Shown here piece after piece: positions 34,716 to 43,323 of a stretch of DNA of 59,245 nucleotides (position 1 is its first letter; each line of letters starts with the position of its first letter). Origin of the DNA: Ectothiorhodospiraceae bacterium (GTDB lineage: Bacteria > Pseudomonadota > Gammaproteobacteria > Nitrococcales > Aquisalimonadaceae); assembly GCA_003565775.1 (NCBI GenBank), contig PXAT01000086.1, forward strand, positions 1-59,245. Direction: 5' to 3'. The position numbers were made by a program, and so were the translations under genes. The notes beneath the pieces were generated by a model that had not been told where the DNA came from, did not search any database, and saw only the letters and a program-made list of their open reading frames with translations.

Positions 34716-35467
34716 CCGCGGAACTGACCCTGGTGGCTGCCCTGTTCATCGGGCTCGCCGGCAGCACGCACTGCCTGGCGATGTGCGGCGGCATCGCCGG
34801 CAGCCTGGGCACCGGCATCGCCGCCGACCGGCGCGGCCGGCGCTGGCTGACCGCGCTTGGCTACAATCTCGGACGGATTGCCAGTTACACGCTACTGGGC
34901 GCCATCGTCGGCCTGCTGGTTGCAGTGATCGGGCTCGGCATGCCCGCCGCAGGCTGGAGCGCCGCGCTGCGCATCGCCACCGGTGCCGTACTCATCGCGG
35001 TGGCCGCCTATCTGTTGTTCGACTGGTCCGGACTGCGCCGCATCGAGGCTCTGGGCGGCCGCTTCTGGCGCCATCTGGCGCCCTTCGCGCGCCGTCTGCT
35101 TCCGGTTCGCTCGCCATTGCACGCAGTCGCTCTGGGCGCCCTGTGGGGCTGGCTGCCCTGCGGCCTGGTGTATACCGCGCTGCTGGCAGCAGCAGCCTCC
35201 GGCAATCCGGCTAACGGCGCCGCGATCATGCTCGCCTTCGGCATCGGGACCCTGCCGGCGATGACCGGCATGACCATGCTCGGCCACCGCCTCGGTCACT
35301 GGCGTACTGGTCGCGGGGTGCGCCGCGTCGGCGGCGCGGCCGTGCTCGCCTTCGGCCTCTGGACCATGGCCTCGCCCCTGATGCATCTGATGCAGCATGA
35401 ACCGGCGGAAAGCCATCACGGGCATCACCATGCAGCCGCGGCCGTCATGGTCCCGGAGCCCCGATGA
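34712..35467 (+). CDS. SafE/TauE-like (CcdA/DsbD-type) membrane protein of the cco cluster
   Basis: 251 aa with six hydrophobic segments. GSTHCLAMCGGIAGSLG near the start and LWGWLPCGLVYTALLAAAASG in the second half are the paired cysteine/proline motifs of the sulfite-exporter SafE/COG2836 family. Proteins of this type next to ccoS are linked to copper or redox homeostasis for oxidase assembly. It ends in a histidine-rich stretch (ESHHGHHHAAA) that may bind metal. Substrate is not known. Confidence 0.8.
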   Translation: MTAELTLVAALFIGLAGSTHCLAMCGGIAGSLGTGIAADRRGRRWLTALGYNLGRIASYTLLGAIVGLLVAVIGLGMPAAGWSAALRIATGAVLIAVAAYLLFDWSGLRRIEALGGRFWRHLAPFARRLLPVRSPLHAVALGALWGWLPCGLVYTALLAAAASGNPANGAAIMLAFGIGTLPAMTGMTMLGHRLGHWRTGRGVRRVGGAAVLAFGLWTMASPLMHLMQHEPAESHHGHHHAAAAVMVPEPR

Positions 35468-37512
35468 CGACGGCCGCCGCTGTCGAGGTCACATCGGACC
35501 GGCGGTCCCGTAGCCAGGGCATCCGTCCGTGGCTCTCCTTCCTCGGATCCATGCGACTCGCGGTGACCCTGCTGGTGGTGCTGGGCATCGCCTCGGTGAT
35601 CGGCACAGTGCTGCAGCAAAATCAGCCCTACCCGGATTACCTGGAGAAGTTCGGTCCGTTCTGGTTCGGCATGTTCCAGCGCCTGGGCCTGTTCGATGTC
35701 TACAGTGCCGCCTGGTTCCTGGCGATTCTCGGCGCTCTGGTCGTCTCCACGAGTGTCTGCCTCTGGCGGCGCACGCCGACCGTTCTGGCACAGATGGGAC
35801 AGTACCGGGAGCACTATCAGAATGCGTCGCTGCGCGCCCTTCGCCATCATCGGGAATGGCAGATCCCGCTCGGTGCGGAGGATGCTGCAGCCGCGGCCGG
35901 ACGCATCCTGCGCCATCACGGCTACCGGCTGCGTCTGCGACATCATGGCGAGACGATCATGCTGGCCGGGCTCTCCGGTCGCAGCAACCGGGTGGGCTAT
36001 GTCGCCCTGCATCTGGCCATCGTCGTGATTGCGATCGGTGGCCTGATGGATGGCGGCCTCGGGCTCAAGTACCGCGAATGGCGTGGTGACCTCATCACCG
36101 AGACCAGGCCCCTGCCCATCAGTGAACTTGCCGCTGAGACACGCCTGCCGCCGGGCCGCGAGGCCTTCCGTGGCACGGTAACGATCCCCGAAGGTGAACG
36201 CGCCAGTGTTGCCTTCCTGCAGCTGCGCGACGGGTATCTGGTGCGGGAGTTGCCGTTTGAACTGCGACTGGATGCCTTCCGCGTCGTCCACTACGCAAGC
36301 GGCGAACCCCGCGCTTACGAATCCGATGTGGTGCTTCATGCCGGCAATCACGAGGAACCCCTGCGCCGGACCATCCGGGTCAACGAACCTCTGCATTATC
36401 AGGGTTACAGAATCTTCCAGTCCGGTTTCGGGGACGGCGGCTCCGAATTGAGCCTGCGCGCCTGGCCACTCCTCGGCAGCGACCAGCGACCCGCAGAGCT
36501 CGATGCGCGGGTCTTTCGTGATCAGCAGTTGCTGATCGACGGCCGCCCCCATCAACTCGAGATCACCGATCTCGAGCCGGTCAATGTGCAGCCAGACGGT
36601 CACGACGAAAACGGCCGCACCGCGATGCGGGATGTCGGCCCCCTGTTCCGGTATCAGCTCCGGGATCCGGCCGGCAATCGGCTGGAGTTCGAGACCTACA
36701 TGCGACCGATGGTGCTCGATGGCGGCCGCTATTTCGTCAGCGGTGTCCGCCAGGCGGGCTCGACGGACTTCCGCTATCTGCACATTCCGGTCGACCAGAA
36801 CGACAGCCCGGCGCGTTTCGTCGCCCTGGCGAATCTGCTGAGCGACGACACCCGGCGCGAGGAGTTGGCGGGACGTGCCGTGAACGCGGTACTCGACGGT
36901 CTCGCTGACGGGCACGCCGACCCCGTGGCGCGGCTGACCACGCATGCTGCGGAGCTGCTGGGCGCTCTGGCCCGCGGCGGGCAACAGGCCATGCAGCAAC
37001 AGCTGATCGCGGGCGAGCCTGCGACGGCCGCCGCGCCCGCGGGACTGCTGGAGCGTATCGTGGACCGGGCGCTGGACCTCGCCTACCGTGATGCCCTGGC
37101 AGCCACGGGAGACGACCCCGAACGCCGGCTGACGGCGGCGGACGACGACTTCCTGCGGCATGGCCTGGCCACCATTCCGGCGCTGGAACGCTACGGCACG
37201 CCCCTGTTCCTCGAGCTTTCCGATTATCGTCTGCGCCAGGCCAGCACACTGGAGATCACCCGTGCGCCAGGCAGGCATGTGGTCTACGCCGGATCCCTGC
37301 TGCTCACGATCGGCATCTTTCTGTCCTTTTTTGTCGCCTACCGGCGCAGCTGGTGTCTGGTGCAGCCGCGCACCGACGGCACCAGCCGCATTCTGCTTGC
37401 CAGCGCCACACTGCGGGAAAACCCCGGCCACGCTGAACATTTCCGGCGCCTCGAGCAGAGTTTCGAAGCCCACCTCAAGCAGGATCTTGGACGGACGTCA
37501 GAGAAAAACTGA
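35464..37512 (+). CDS. ResB-like cytochrome c biogenesis protein
   Basis: 682 aa. Membrane segments lie near residues 25-50, 75-95 and 165-185, and a last one is near 605-630 (VVYAGSLLLTIGIFLSFFV). A long periplasmic domain lies between the third and last. Motifs SMRLAVTLLVVLGIASVIGT and NEPLHYQGYRIFQSGFGDGG are typical of ResB/Ccs1 (System II). These proteins normally work with a CcsA/ResC haem channel, which is not next to it here. Position after the cco genes suggests a haem-delivery or assembly role. It overlaps the upstream gene by 4 nt. Confidence 0.85.
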   Translation: MTTAAAVEVTSDRRSRSQGIRPWLSFLGSMRLAVTLLVVLGIASVIGTVLQQNQPYPDYLEKFGPFWFGMFQRLGLFDVYSAAWFLAILGALVVSTSVCLWRRTPTVLAQMGQYREHYQNASLRALRHHREWQIPLGAEDAAAAAGRILRHHGYRLRLRHHGETIMLAGLSGRSNRVGYVALHLAIVVIAIGGLMDGGLGLKYREWRGDLITETRPLPISELAAETRLPPGREAFRGTVTIPEGERASVAFLQLRDGYLVRELPFELRLDAFRVVHYASGEPRAYESDVVLHAGNHEEPLRRTIRVNEPLHYQGYRIFQSGFGDGGSELSLRAWPLLGSDQRPAELDARVFRDQQLLIDGRPHQLEITDLEPVNVQPDGHDENGRTAMRDVGPLFRYQLRDPAGNRLEFETYMRPMVLDGGRYFVSGVRQAGSTDFRYLHIPVDQNDSPARFVALANLLSDDTRREELAGRAVNAVLDGLADGHADPVARLTTHAAELLGALARGGQQAMQQQLIAGEPATAAAPAGLLERIVDRALDLAYRDALAATGDDPERRLTAADDDFLRHGLATIPALERYGTPLFLELSDYRLRQASTLEITRAPGRHVVYAGSLLLTIGIFLSFFVAYRRSWCLVQPRTDGTSRILLASATLRENPGHAEHFRRLEQSFEAHLKQDLGRTSEKN

Positions 37513-37577
37513 AGCAATCCTGCCGCCGTAGTACCCTGTCAGTGGGATCCGTAGTGGCCACTGGAAAGGCGGGAATC

Positions 37578-38339
37578 ATGGCGGAAGCAAGCTCATCGCA
37601 ACCACCGCGCCTGCGTGACATCAAGGCGGTTTGCAAAACCTGCAGTCTGAACGAACTTTGCCTGCCGGTGGGGCTGGACCAGGAGGATATCGAAGCGCTC
37701 GACAGAATCGTGCAAAGGCGGCGTCCGCTCGAGAGGGGGGACTCGCTGTATCAGGCCGGCACCACCTTCGGTGCGGTTTATGCGGTACGCACCGGGGCTC
37801 TCAAGAGCACAATCCTTGCCGAAGACGGCGAAGAGCAGGTCACGGCCTTCCATCTGCCCGGTGAAATGCTGGGGCTGGACGCCATCAGTTTCCGCACGCA
37901 TCCGTCGACAGCGCTGGCGCTGGAGACATCCAGCATCTGCGAGATCCCGTTCGAAGAACTTGAGCATCTGGCGGAACAGGTGCCGGGGCTGCACCGGCAG
38001 CTGCTGCGCATCATGAGCAAGGAGATCTTCCTGGAGCAGGAAATGCTGCAGGCGCTGGCGCGCCGCACCGCAGAGCAGCGCCTGGCGATTCTGCTGCTGA
38101 GCCTGGGGGATCGTTTCGGCCGCCGCGGACTGTCCCCGACCCGTTTTCTGCTGCCCATGTCCCGACAGGATCTGAGCAACTATCTGGGACTGGCGCCGGA
38201 AACCATGAGCCGTCTGTTCAAGCGCTTTCAGGAAAGCAAGTGGATTACGGTCAGCAACCGGGAAGTGTCCCTGTGTGATGTGGACGCCCTCAAAGCCCTG
38301 ACCAACAATCGCGAGGCGCCGCTTAAACGGGACGGCTGA
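37578..38339 (+). CDS. fnr: FNR/ANR-type oxygen-sensing transcription regulator
   Basis: 253 aa from ATG 37578. Cysteines 19, 22 and 28 (VCKTCSLNELC) and Cys121 (SSICEIPF) match the four ligands of the oxygen-labile 4Fe-4S cluster of FNR. The recognition helix APETMSRLFKRF keeps the Glu and Ser-Arg that read TTGAT-N4-ATCAA. It dimerises under low oxygen. It closes the cco cluster, whose promoter has a perfect FNR box, and faces hemN across repeat C. An in-frame GTG at 37542 is a less likely start. Confidence 0.93.
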   Translation: MAEASSSQPPRLRDIKAVCKTCSLNELCLPVGLDQEDIEALDRIVQRRRPLERGDSLYQAGTTFGAVYAVRTGALKSTILAEDGEEQVTAFHLPGEMLGLDAISFRTHPSTALALETSSICEIPFEELEHLAEQVPGLHRQLLRIMSKEIFLEQEMLQALARRTAEQRLAILLLSLGDRFGRRGLSPTRFLLPMSRQDLSNYLGLAPETMSRLFKRFQESKWITVSNREVSLCDVDALKALTNNREAPLKRDG

Positions 38340-38378
38340 GTCCGGGCCTGTCTGCCACGGACTCGGGCGCGCGGATTA

Positions 38379-38650
38379 AGGAAACGCGGAAGTATTCGCA
38401 CGCCTGCGTTGGAGTCCGCATTTTTCCGAGGCAAGGCGCTCAGCGCGGCGCCGCAGTCATTCTGCGGTCAAGCAGCGCAACGCAGCATTCGGGGAAAATG
38501 CGGCCCACCCCGGAGGGAAGCATGCACCGTTTACTTGAGACCATCGCCCGTGAGGATCCGGCTCACACAGCATAGACCGCCGACACCGCGCCTTGCCGGA
38601 TCACCGGAGCCGGTCCCGGGCGCCGTCTCGGGAATCGATCAGGGTTGCCT
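38379..38650. repeat. Long inverted-repeat element, copy C (272 bp, full length)
   Basis: It starts AGGAAACGCGGAAGTATTC and ends (read inward) AGGCAACCCTGATCGATTCC, the most diverged pair of ends among full copies. Module 1 is on the left (GCATTTTTCCG, CCGCAGTCATTCTGCGG, GGGGAAAATGCGG) and a diverged module 2 on the right (CGCGCCTTGCCGGATCACCG). It separates the convergent fnr and hemN genes and contributes the last base of the hemN stop codon TGA. Confidence 0.8.
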
Positions 38651-40038
38651 CAAACGGTGCGGGAATACTGCACCACGACCTGTTCCCGGCCCAGATACGC
38701 ATCGAATATCATCGCGATGTTGCGCAGCAGCAGACGGCCTACCGGCCTGATCTCGATGCGATCCGGGTAGCGCTGCAGCAAGCCATCGGCTTCCATGGGT
38801 GCCAGCATCTCCAGTTCCCGGCCGAAGTAGTCCCGAAAGTCGATATCGAATGCCACCTCAAAGTGCTCGAAACGGATCGTGCTGCGACACATGATCGCCT
38901 CGATCAATGCCCGGCGCAGCAGGTCGTCACCATCCAGACGATAACCGCGCTGGACCGGCAGGCGCCCTGCGTCGAGGGCCCGGTAGTAGGCATTGAGATG
39001 GCTGCTGTTCTGGCTGTAGGCATCTCCGACCATGCCGATGCCGCTGACACCCAGCGCCACCAGATCGCAGTCCCCGTGGGTGGAGTAGCCCTGGAAATTC
39101 CGCTGCAGCGAGCCATCATCCATGGCCCGCGCCAGACCGTCGTCGGGCAACGCGAAATGATCCATGCCGATGAACCGATAACCGGCATCGGTCAGTCGCT
39201 CCACGGTGTGCCGAAGGATCTGCAGCTTTTCCTCGGGTGATGGCAGGTCCTCGTTGCGGATCAGTTTCTGCGCCTTTACCCGTGACGGCAGATGCGCATA
39301 GTTGTAGACCGACAGTCGCTCCGGTCGCCAGCCGAGCACGGCGTCCAGGGTTGTGTCGAAGCCGGCCAGAGTCTGATGCGGAAGCCCGTAGATCAGATCG
39401 AGATTGATCGACCGGAAACCCGAGCGGCGCGCCTGGCGGATTGTGTCCTCCACCTGTTCCGCCGGCTGAATCCGGTTGATGGCGCGTTGCACCGTCGGGT
39501 CCACATCCTGCACTCCGAGGCTGATCCGATTCATGCCGAGGTCGCGCAGCACGCTGATGGTCTCCGGCCCCAGTGCCCGCGGATCGACCTCCACCGAGAA
39601 CTCCCGGGCGCGCTCCGGGGCCACCGGAAAGTATCGACTAACGGCATGGACCAGCCGCCGCAATTGCGCATCGTCGAGGTAGGTCGGCGTCCCGCCACCG
39701 AGATGCAGTTGCGTCACCAGGCGGTCGGCATCGAAAAGCTCGCCCTGAAGGGCCAGTTCCCGCTCCAGATAATCCAGATAGACCGCCGCTTTCTCGGGCC
39801 GGCGCGTGATGATCTTGCTGCAGGCACAGTAGTAGCAGAGGCTCTCGCAGAACGGGATATGCACGTAAAGGGATAACGAACGTGGAATCAGCCGCTCGTT
39901 GCTGGCAGCCGCTTCGGCCCGATAGGCCGCTTCACCGAAATCGGAACGAAAGTGCGGTGCCGTCGGGTACGACGTATAGCGCGGCCCGGGCATGTCGTAT
40001 TTGCGGTACAGCGCGGCGTCGAAAGGGGTTGCAGCCAT
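38650..40038 (-). CDS. hemN: Oxygen-independent coproporphyrinogen III oxidase
   Basis: 462 aa radical-SAM enzyme. Cluster motif CESLCYYCAC (CxxxCxxC) is near residue 63, preceded by the usual YVHIPF. LHLGGGTPTYL and SLGVQDVDPTVQ are conserved HemN stretches. It decarboxylates coproporphyrinogen III in haem synthesis without oxygen. An FNR-like site lies about 60 bp upstream, and the FNR gene is the convergent neighbour, so low-oxygen induction is expected. The TGA stop runs into repeat C. Confidence 0.94.
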   Translation of the reverse strand: MAATPFDAALYRKYDMPGPRYTSYPTAPHFRSDFGEAAYRAEAAASNERLIPRSLSLYVHIPFCESLCYYCACSKIITRRPEKAAVYLDYLERELALQGELFDADRLVTQLHLGGGTPTYLDDAQLRRLVHAVSRYFPVAPERAREFSVEVDPRALGPETISVLRDLGMNRISLGVQDVDPTVQRAINRIQPAEQVEDTIRQARRSGFRSINLDLIYGLPHQTLAGFDTTLDAVLGWRPERLSVYNYAHLPSRVKAQKLIRNEDLPSPEEKLQILRHTVERLTDAGYRFIGMDHFALPDDGLARAMDDGSLQRNFQGYSTHGDCDLVALGVSGIGMVGDAYSQNSSHLNAYYRALDAGRLPVQRGYRLDGDDLLRRALIEAIMCRSTIRFEHFEVAFDIDFRDYFGRELEMLAPMEADGLLQRYPDRIEIRPVGRLLLRNIAMIFDAYLGREQVVVQYSRTV

Positions 40039-40096
40039 CAGCGGAATCCGGTGCCGGGTGATGGATCAGACAATACCGCGGCCACGCTGGACGACC

Positions 40097-40110
40097 TTGA
40101 CGCAGGTCAA
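40097..40110 (-). promoter_or_regulatory. FNR-like box upstream of hemN
   Basis: TTGACgcagGTCAA is a perfect palindrome with FNR-family spacing, differing from the consensus by the T-to-C changes accepted by ANR/DNR-type proteins. It is centred 65 bp upstream of the hemN ATG and 87 bp upstream of the divergent DUF3047 gene. Confidence 0.6.
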
Positions 40111-40190
40111 CGGAATCGCGGCCTGCCGGACATTCGGGATTTTTTGTGCTTGTCTCATGGTCGATCAGGAAAGCGTCGGAGGTCATGACC

Positions 40191-40820
40191 ATGCGTTGTC
40201 TGTTCTGTCTGTTGCTGCTCGCGGTGGCGTTGCCCGCCGCGGCCGTCGAATTCACGCCCGAGGAGATCCTTGCGGACTGGGACCGTCACTCCTTCGAGGG
40301 GGAGACTCGCTATGACCTGGTCAACGTCGACGAACAGGCGGCCATCCACGCGATCTGCAACGACGGAACCGCCTCCGGGCTGTTCTATCGGGAAGACATC
40401 GATCTGCAGGAAACGCCGGTCATGGAATGGACCTGGCGCGTGGATGACACCTTCAGCGATATCGACGAAACGACGCGGGCCGGTGACGACTATCCGGCCC
40501 GCATCTATGTGGTCGACGAAAGTCGTGTGCTGCGCTGGCGGACCAGGGCGCTTAACTATGTCTGGAGCAGCACCAGCGAGCCCGGCACCGACTGGCCCAA
40601 CGCCTACGCCTCCCAGGCCCGCATGATCGCCGTGCGCGGCGCCGGGGATGCCGGTGACGGCTGGCAGACGGAACGGCGGAACCTGCTGGAAGACTTCGAG
40701 CGCCATCATGACCGCAGCCCCGGGCGCATCAATGCGGTGGCGATCATGACCGATTGCGACGATACCGGTCAGGACATCGAGGCCTGGTACGGGAATATCC
40801 GCTTCCTGCCGGCGGATTAA
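40191..40820 (+). CDS. DUF3047 exported protein
   Basis: 209 aa, signal peptide MRCLFCLLLLAVALPAAA cleaved near residue 18. Mature stretches MEWTWRVDD, DDYPARIYVVDE, NYVWSSTSEPG and VAIMTDCDDTG match DUF3047. Function is unknown; the family is periplasmic and beta-rich. The start at 40191 follows GGAGG by 8 bases; ATG 40185 is also possible. It is divergent from hemN. Confidence 0.75.
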   Translation: MRCLFCLLLLAVALPAAAVEFTPEEILADWDRHSFEGETRYDLVNVDEQAAIHAICNDGTASGLFYREDIDLQETPVMEWTWRVDDTFSDIDETTRAGDDYPARIYVVDESRVLRWRTRALNYVWSSTSEPGTDWPNAYASQARMIAVRGAGDAGDGWQTERRNLLEDFERHHDRSPGRINAVAIMTDCDDTGQDIEAWYGNIRFLPAD

Positions 40821-40888
40821 CGTGTGGGCTTCGATGCCGAGCTGGCGGCATGGCTTCGACCCGGCACCGCGGCAAGGAAAAACACTCA

Positions 40889-40983
40889 CCACGAAGGTCA
40901 CGAAGGTCACGAAGGACACGAAGTAAGGGCAAGACAGGCTGCAGGAGAGGATTCTGACTTCGCGTTGTTCGCGCCCTTCGTGG
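40889..40983. repeat. CACGAAGGT tandem repeat with inverted partner
   Basis: Four units of a 9-mer (CACGAAGGT, the last CACGAAG) begin at 40890, and CCCTTCGTGG at 40974-40983 is complementary to the first units. The block can fold into a long hairpin. Similar CACGAAGG tracts occur between genes in many proteobacteria. Confidence 0.65.
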
Positions 40984-41041
40984 GTTGCTCGGTCCTGATC
41001 ATTCCAGGGTGCCGTTCGCTTCGCGAACGCACCTGCAGCAG

Positions 41042-41114
41042 GTCCTTGGCGCGCCTTGCCGAATGGTCAAAAACCGGGCTACGGCGCAGATGCGAGAAGC
41101 AACCAGTGTTTTCT
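41042..41114. repeat. Inverted-repeat element, copy D (right-end remnant)
   Basis: GCGCGCCTTGCCGAATGG, ACCGGGCTACGGCGCAGATG and the end (read inward) AGAAAACACTGGTTGCTTC match the right part of module 2 and its terminal repeat. No left end is certain, although AGGAAAAACACTCA at 40875 could be a worn one. The end supplies the last base of the TGA of the MinD-like gene. Confidence 0.65.
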
Positions 41115-41881
41115 CAAACGGGATTGCGCTGCGGCAGTTCCGAAAGGCGCCGGTCAAGCTCCAGCCACAGGTTGCGATAGGCGGCAGTCACCGCGGCCCG
41201 GGGCGCATAAGCGCGCACCGGGCCGCGCTCGACAGCCATGCGCTCGACCTGGCTTGCCGACGGAATCCATGTGCTCAGTTGCCGGCGGACCGGCGGCGGC
41301 TCCGTGGCGAGCCACTCGCGGTGCAGCGTCCGCCGGCGGTCCACCATCGACAGAAACGGACTCAGGCGCTTGCGGGGCAGATTGTTATCCCGGAACTCCT
41401 GGCGCAACTGATGCCAGACCCGTAACGATAGCGGTGAGGGCAATAACGGCACCGCCAGCAGGTCGGCTACCCGGAACAGGGCACCAGACAGGCGGGAAAA
41501 ACTGGGCGGACAGTCCAGCACCACGAGACCATAGACCTCGGACAGGGGCCGCAGCAGCTGTGCCAGGATATCGGCTGGTGCATCGCGCTTCTGCAACAGG
41601 TTGTCGAGATGGCGATAACCGCGATCCGCAGGCAGGAGATGCAGATGCTCGATCCCGGTAGGCACGACCTCGCGACCGATCGGGACCTTGCCCTTGAAGA
41701 GCTTCCCGGCACCGGACTCCAGTCCGTCGTCATGCCCCAGGATCCAGCTCGCAGCGGCCTGCGGGTCCATATCCCAGAGCAGCGTCGGGACGCCGTCACG
41801 CGCCGCCTCTGCCGCCACATTGACCGCTGCCGACGTCTTGCCGACGCCACCCTTGAAACTGTAAAACGCCAGCACGCGCAT
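41114..41881 (-). CDS. Orphan ParA/MinD-family ATPase
   Basis: 255 aa. Deviant Walker A is SFKGGVGKTSAAVN (residues 8-21), Walker A' is DMDPQAAASW and Walker B is LVVLDCPPS. It is clearly distinct from McdA at 16.7 kb and has no parB or cargo partner beside it. ParA/MinD ATPases position protein complexes or plasmids, or regulate other proteins; the cargo here is unknown. It is bracketed by repeat remnants D and E. It could be a remnant of a mobile replicon or a dedicated positioning ATPase. Confidence 0.8.
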   Translation of the reverse strand: MRVLAFYSFKGGVGKTSAAVNVAAEAARDGVPTLLWDMDPQAAASWILGHDDGLESGAGKLFKGKVPIGREVVPTGIEHLHLLPADRGYRHLDNLLQKRDAPADILAQLLRPLSEVYGLVVLDCPPSFSRLSGALFRVADLLAVPLLPSPLSLRVWHQLRQEFRDNNLPRKRLSPFLSMVDRRRTLHREWLATEPPPVRRQLSTWIPSASQVERMAVERGPVRAYAPRAAVTAAYRNLWLELDRRLSELPQRNPV

Positions 41882-41982
41882 GTTCCATTCCCTGTCGTCA
41901 GCCCGGAAAGCACCCTACCGGACCGAATACGATTTCTGATGACAGTTTCATGGCAGTGCGAGGCCGCCGTGCAACCCGCATA

Positions 41983-42145
41983 AGGAAACGCTGAAGTATT
42001 CCCGCGTCTGCGCCCGAGACCGGTTTTGGTCATCTGGCAAGGCGCGGTGCGCAGTGCCGCAATCATTCTGCGGTCAAGCAGCGCAACGCCGCAGTCGGGG
42101 AAAATGCGACTCCAACGCAGGCGTGCGAATACTTCAGCGTTTCCT
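41983..42145. repeat. Inverted-repeat element, copy E (163 bp, short hybrid)
   Basis: The two ends are inverted repeats, identical over 20 bp (AGGAAACGCTGAAGTATTC plus the next base). The left half is module 2 (CGAGACCGGTTTTGGTCATC) and the right half is module 1 (CATTCTGCGGTCAAGCAGCG). The inner halves of both modules are missing, as if recombination joined them at the shared GGCAAGGCGCG stretch. TA flanks it on each side. Confidence 0.8.
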
Positions 42146-42156
42146 TAACCCCCGAC

Positions 42157-43257
42157 TCAGCGATTCCCCTCGAACGCGCTGCGATGAAACTCTGCGGCCG
42201 CGGCCACATCCTCGATTCCCGCAATCCCCGGCTCCGGCGGCACCCCCCCGGCGAGCACCTCGAGCACGGCATGCACGCCGTTGGCGAGGGATTCGAGGTG
42301 GTAGCCGCCCTCGAGCACAAAGGCCAGCCGCCCGGGGCAATGCCGATCCGACAGGCGCTGGACGATGCCGGTCAGGGCGGCAAACCCCTCGTAACTGACG
42401 TTCAGCGCCAGGTCGAGGCGGTGGGCATCGAATCCCGCCGACACCAGAATCAGCTCCGGTTCGAAAGCATCCACGGCCGGCACAAGAATCTCTTCGAAAG
42501 CCTTGATATAGGCCAGGTTGCCGCTACCGGCCGGAACCGGCACGTTGACCGTGTAACCCTCGCCGAGGCCTGCCCCCACCTGTTCCAGGTGCCCGGAGCC
42601 GGGATAGAACGGCGCCGCGCGATGGATATCGAAAAACATCACGCCCGGGTCCGCCCAGAAGATATCCTGCGTGCCGTTACCGTGATGGGCATCCCAGTCG
42701 ATAATCAGCACGCGCTCCAGCCCATGTGCGGCCTGGGCATGGGTCGCCGCCACCGCGACGTTGTTGAACAGACAGAAGCCTCGTGCACGCACCGGCTCGG
42801 CGTGATGGCCAGGTGGTCGCACCAGCGCGAAGGCGCTCTGTGCCTGGCCACTGCAGACCTCGTCCACAGCCGCAATACTGGAACCGGCCGCCACCTCCGC
42901 GGCCTCGACGCTGCCGGGTGAAACCGCCGTGGTATCGGTGTCCAGCCAGGCCGATTTGCCGCGCATACGCTCGATCTGGTCGAGATAAGCCGTGGTGTGG
43001 ACGCGCGCCAGCTGATCGCGAGTGGCGATCGCGCCCTCCTTGAACGAGATACCGGCGATCGGATCCTGATCGAGTCGATCGCGGATCGCGGAAATCCTGC
43101 CCGGATGTTCCGGGTATGCCCATTTCACCCCCAGACCGGAAAGGATCTCCCGGACCCGCCGATCGAGTCGCCCCGGCAGGAACGGAGACTCCGCATCGGG
43201 ACGATGTTCCAGCACTCGCTCATCGTAGAAAACCGTTACCGAACGCTCGCCGATCAC
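42157..43257 (-). CDS. Histone-deacetylase-family (acetylpolyamine/APAH-like) amidohydrolase
   Basis: 366 aa from GTG 43257, after GGGGAGG. Catalytic signatures are present: RPPGHHAE with the His pair, DWDAHHGNGTQ with zinc ligands, and SAGFDAH. The family removes acetyl groups from polyamines or lysines by a zinc mechanism; the substrate cannot be chosen from sequence. A TTG farther upstream would start inside repeat F and is unlikely. Its stop lies 12 bp from repeat E. Confidence 0.88.
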   Translation of the reverse strand: MIGERSVTVFYDERVLEHRPDAESPFLPGRLDRRVREILSGLGVKWAYPEHPGRISAIRDRLDQDPIAGISFKEGAIATRDQLARVHTTAYLDQIERMRGKSAWLDTDTTAVSPGSVEAAEVAAGSSIAAVDEVCSGQAQSAFALVRPPGHHAEPVRARGFCLFNNVAVAATHAQAAHGLERVLIIDWDAHHGNGTQDIFWADPGVMFFDIHRAAPFYPGSGHLEQVGAGLGEGYTVNVPVPAGSGNLAYIKAFEEILVPAVDAFEPELILVSAGFDAHRLDLALNVSYEGFAALTGIVQRLSDRHCPGRLAFVLEGGYHLESLANGVHAVLEVLAGGVPPEPGIAGIEDVAAAAEFHRSAFEGNR

Positions 43258-43323
43258 TGTCACCTCCCCTCGAAAAACACTGTTCCGTCGGCCCTGGACT
43301 GGCGCCTTGTCGATGCGTCCCCC

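Noticed and set aside
40889-40983. CRISPR array
   Set aside because: The 9-bp units are directly adjacent with no spacers; it is a short tandem repeat with a complementary partner, common between genes in proteobacteria.
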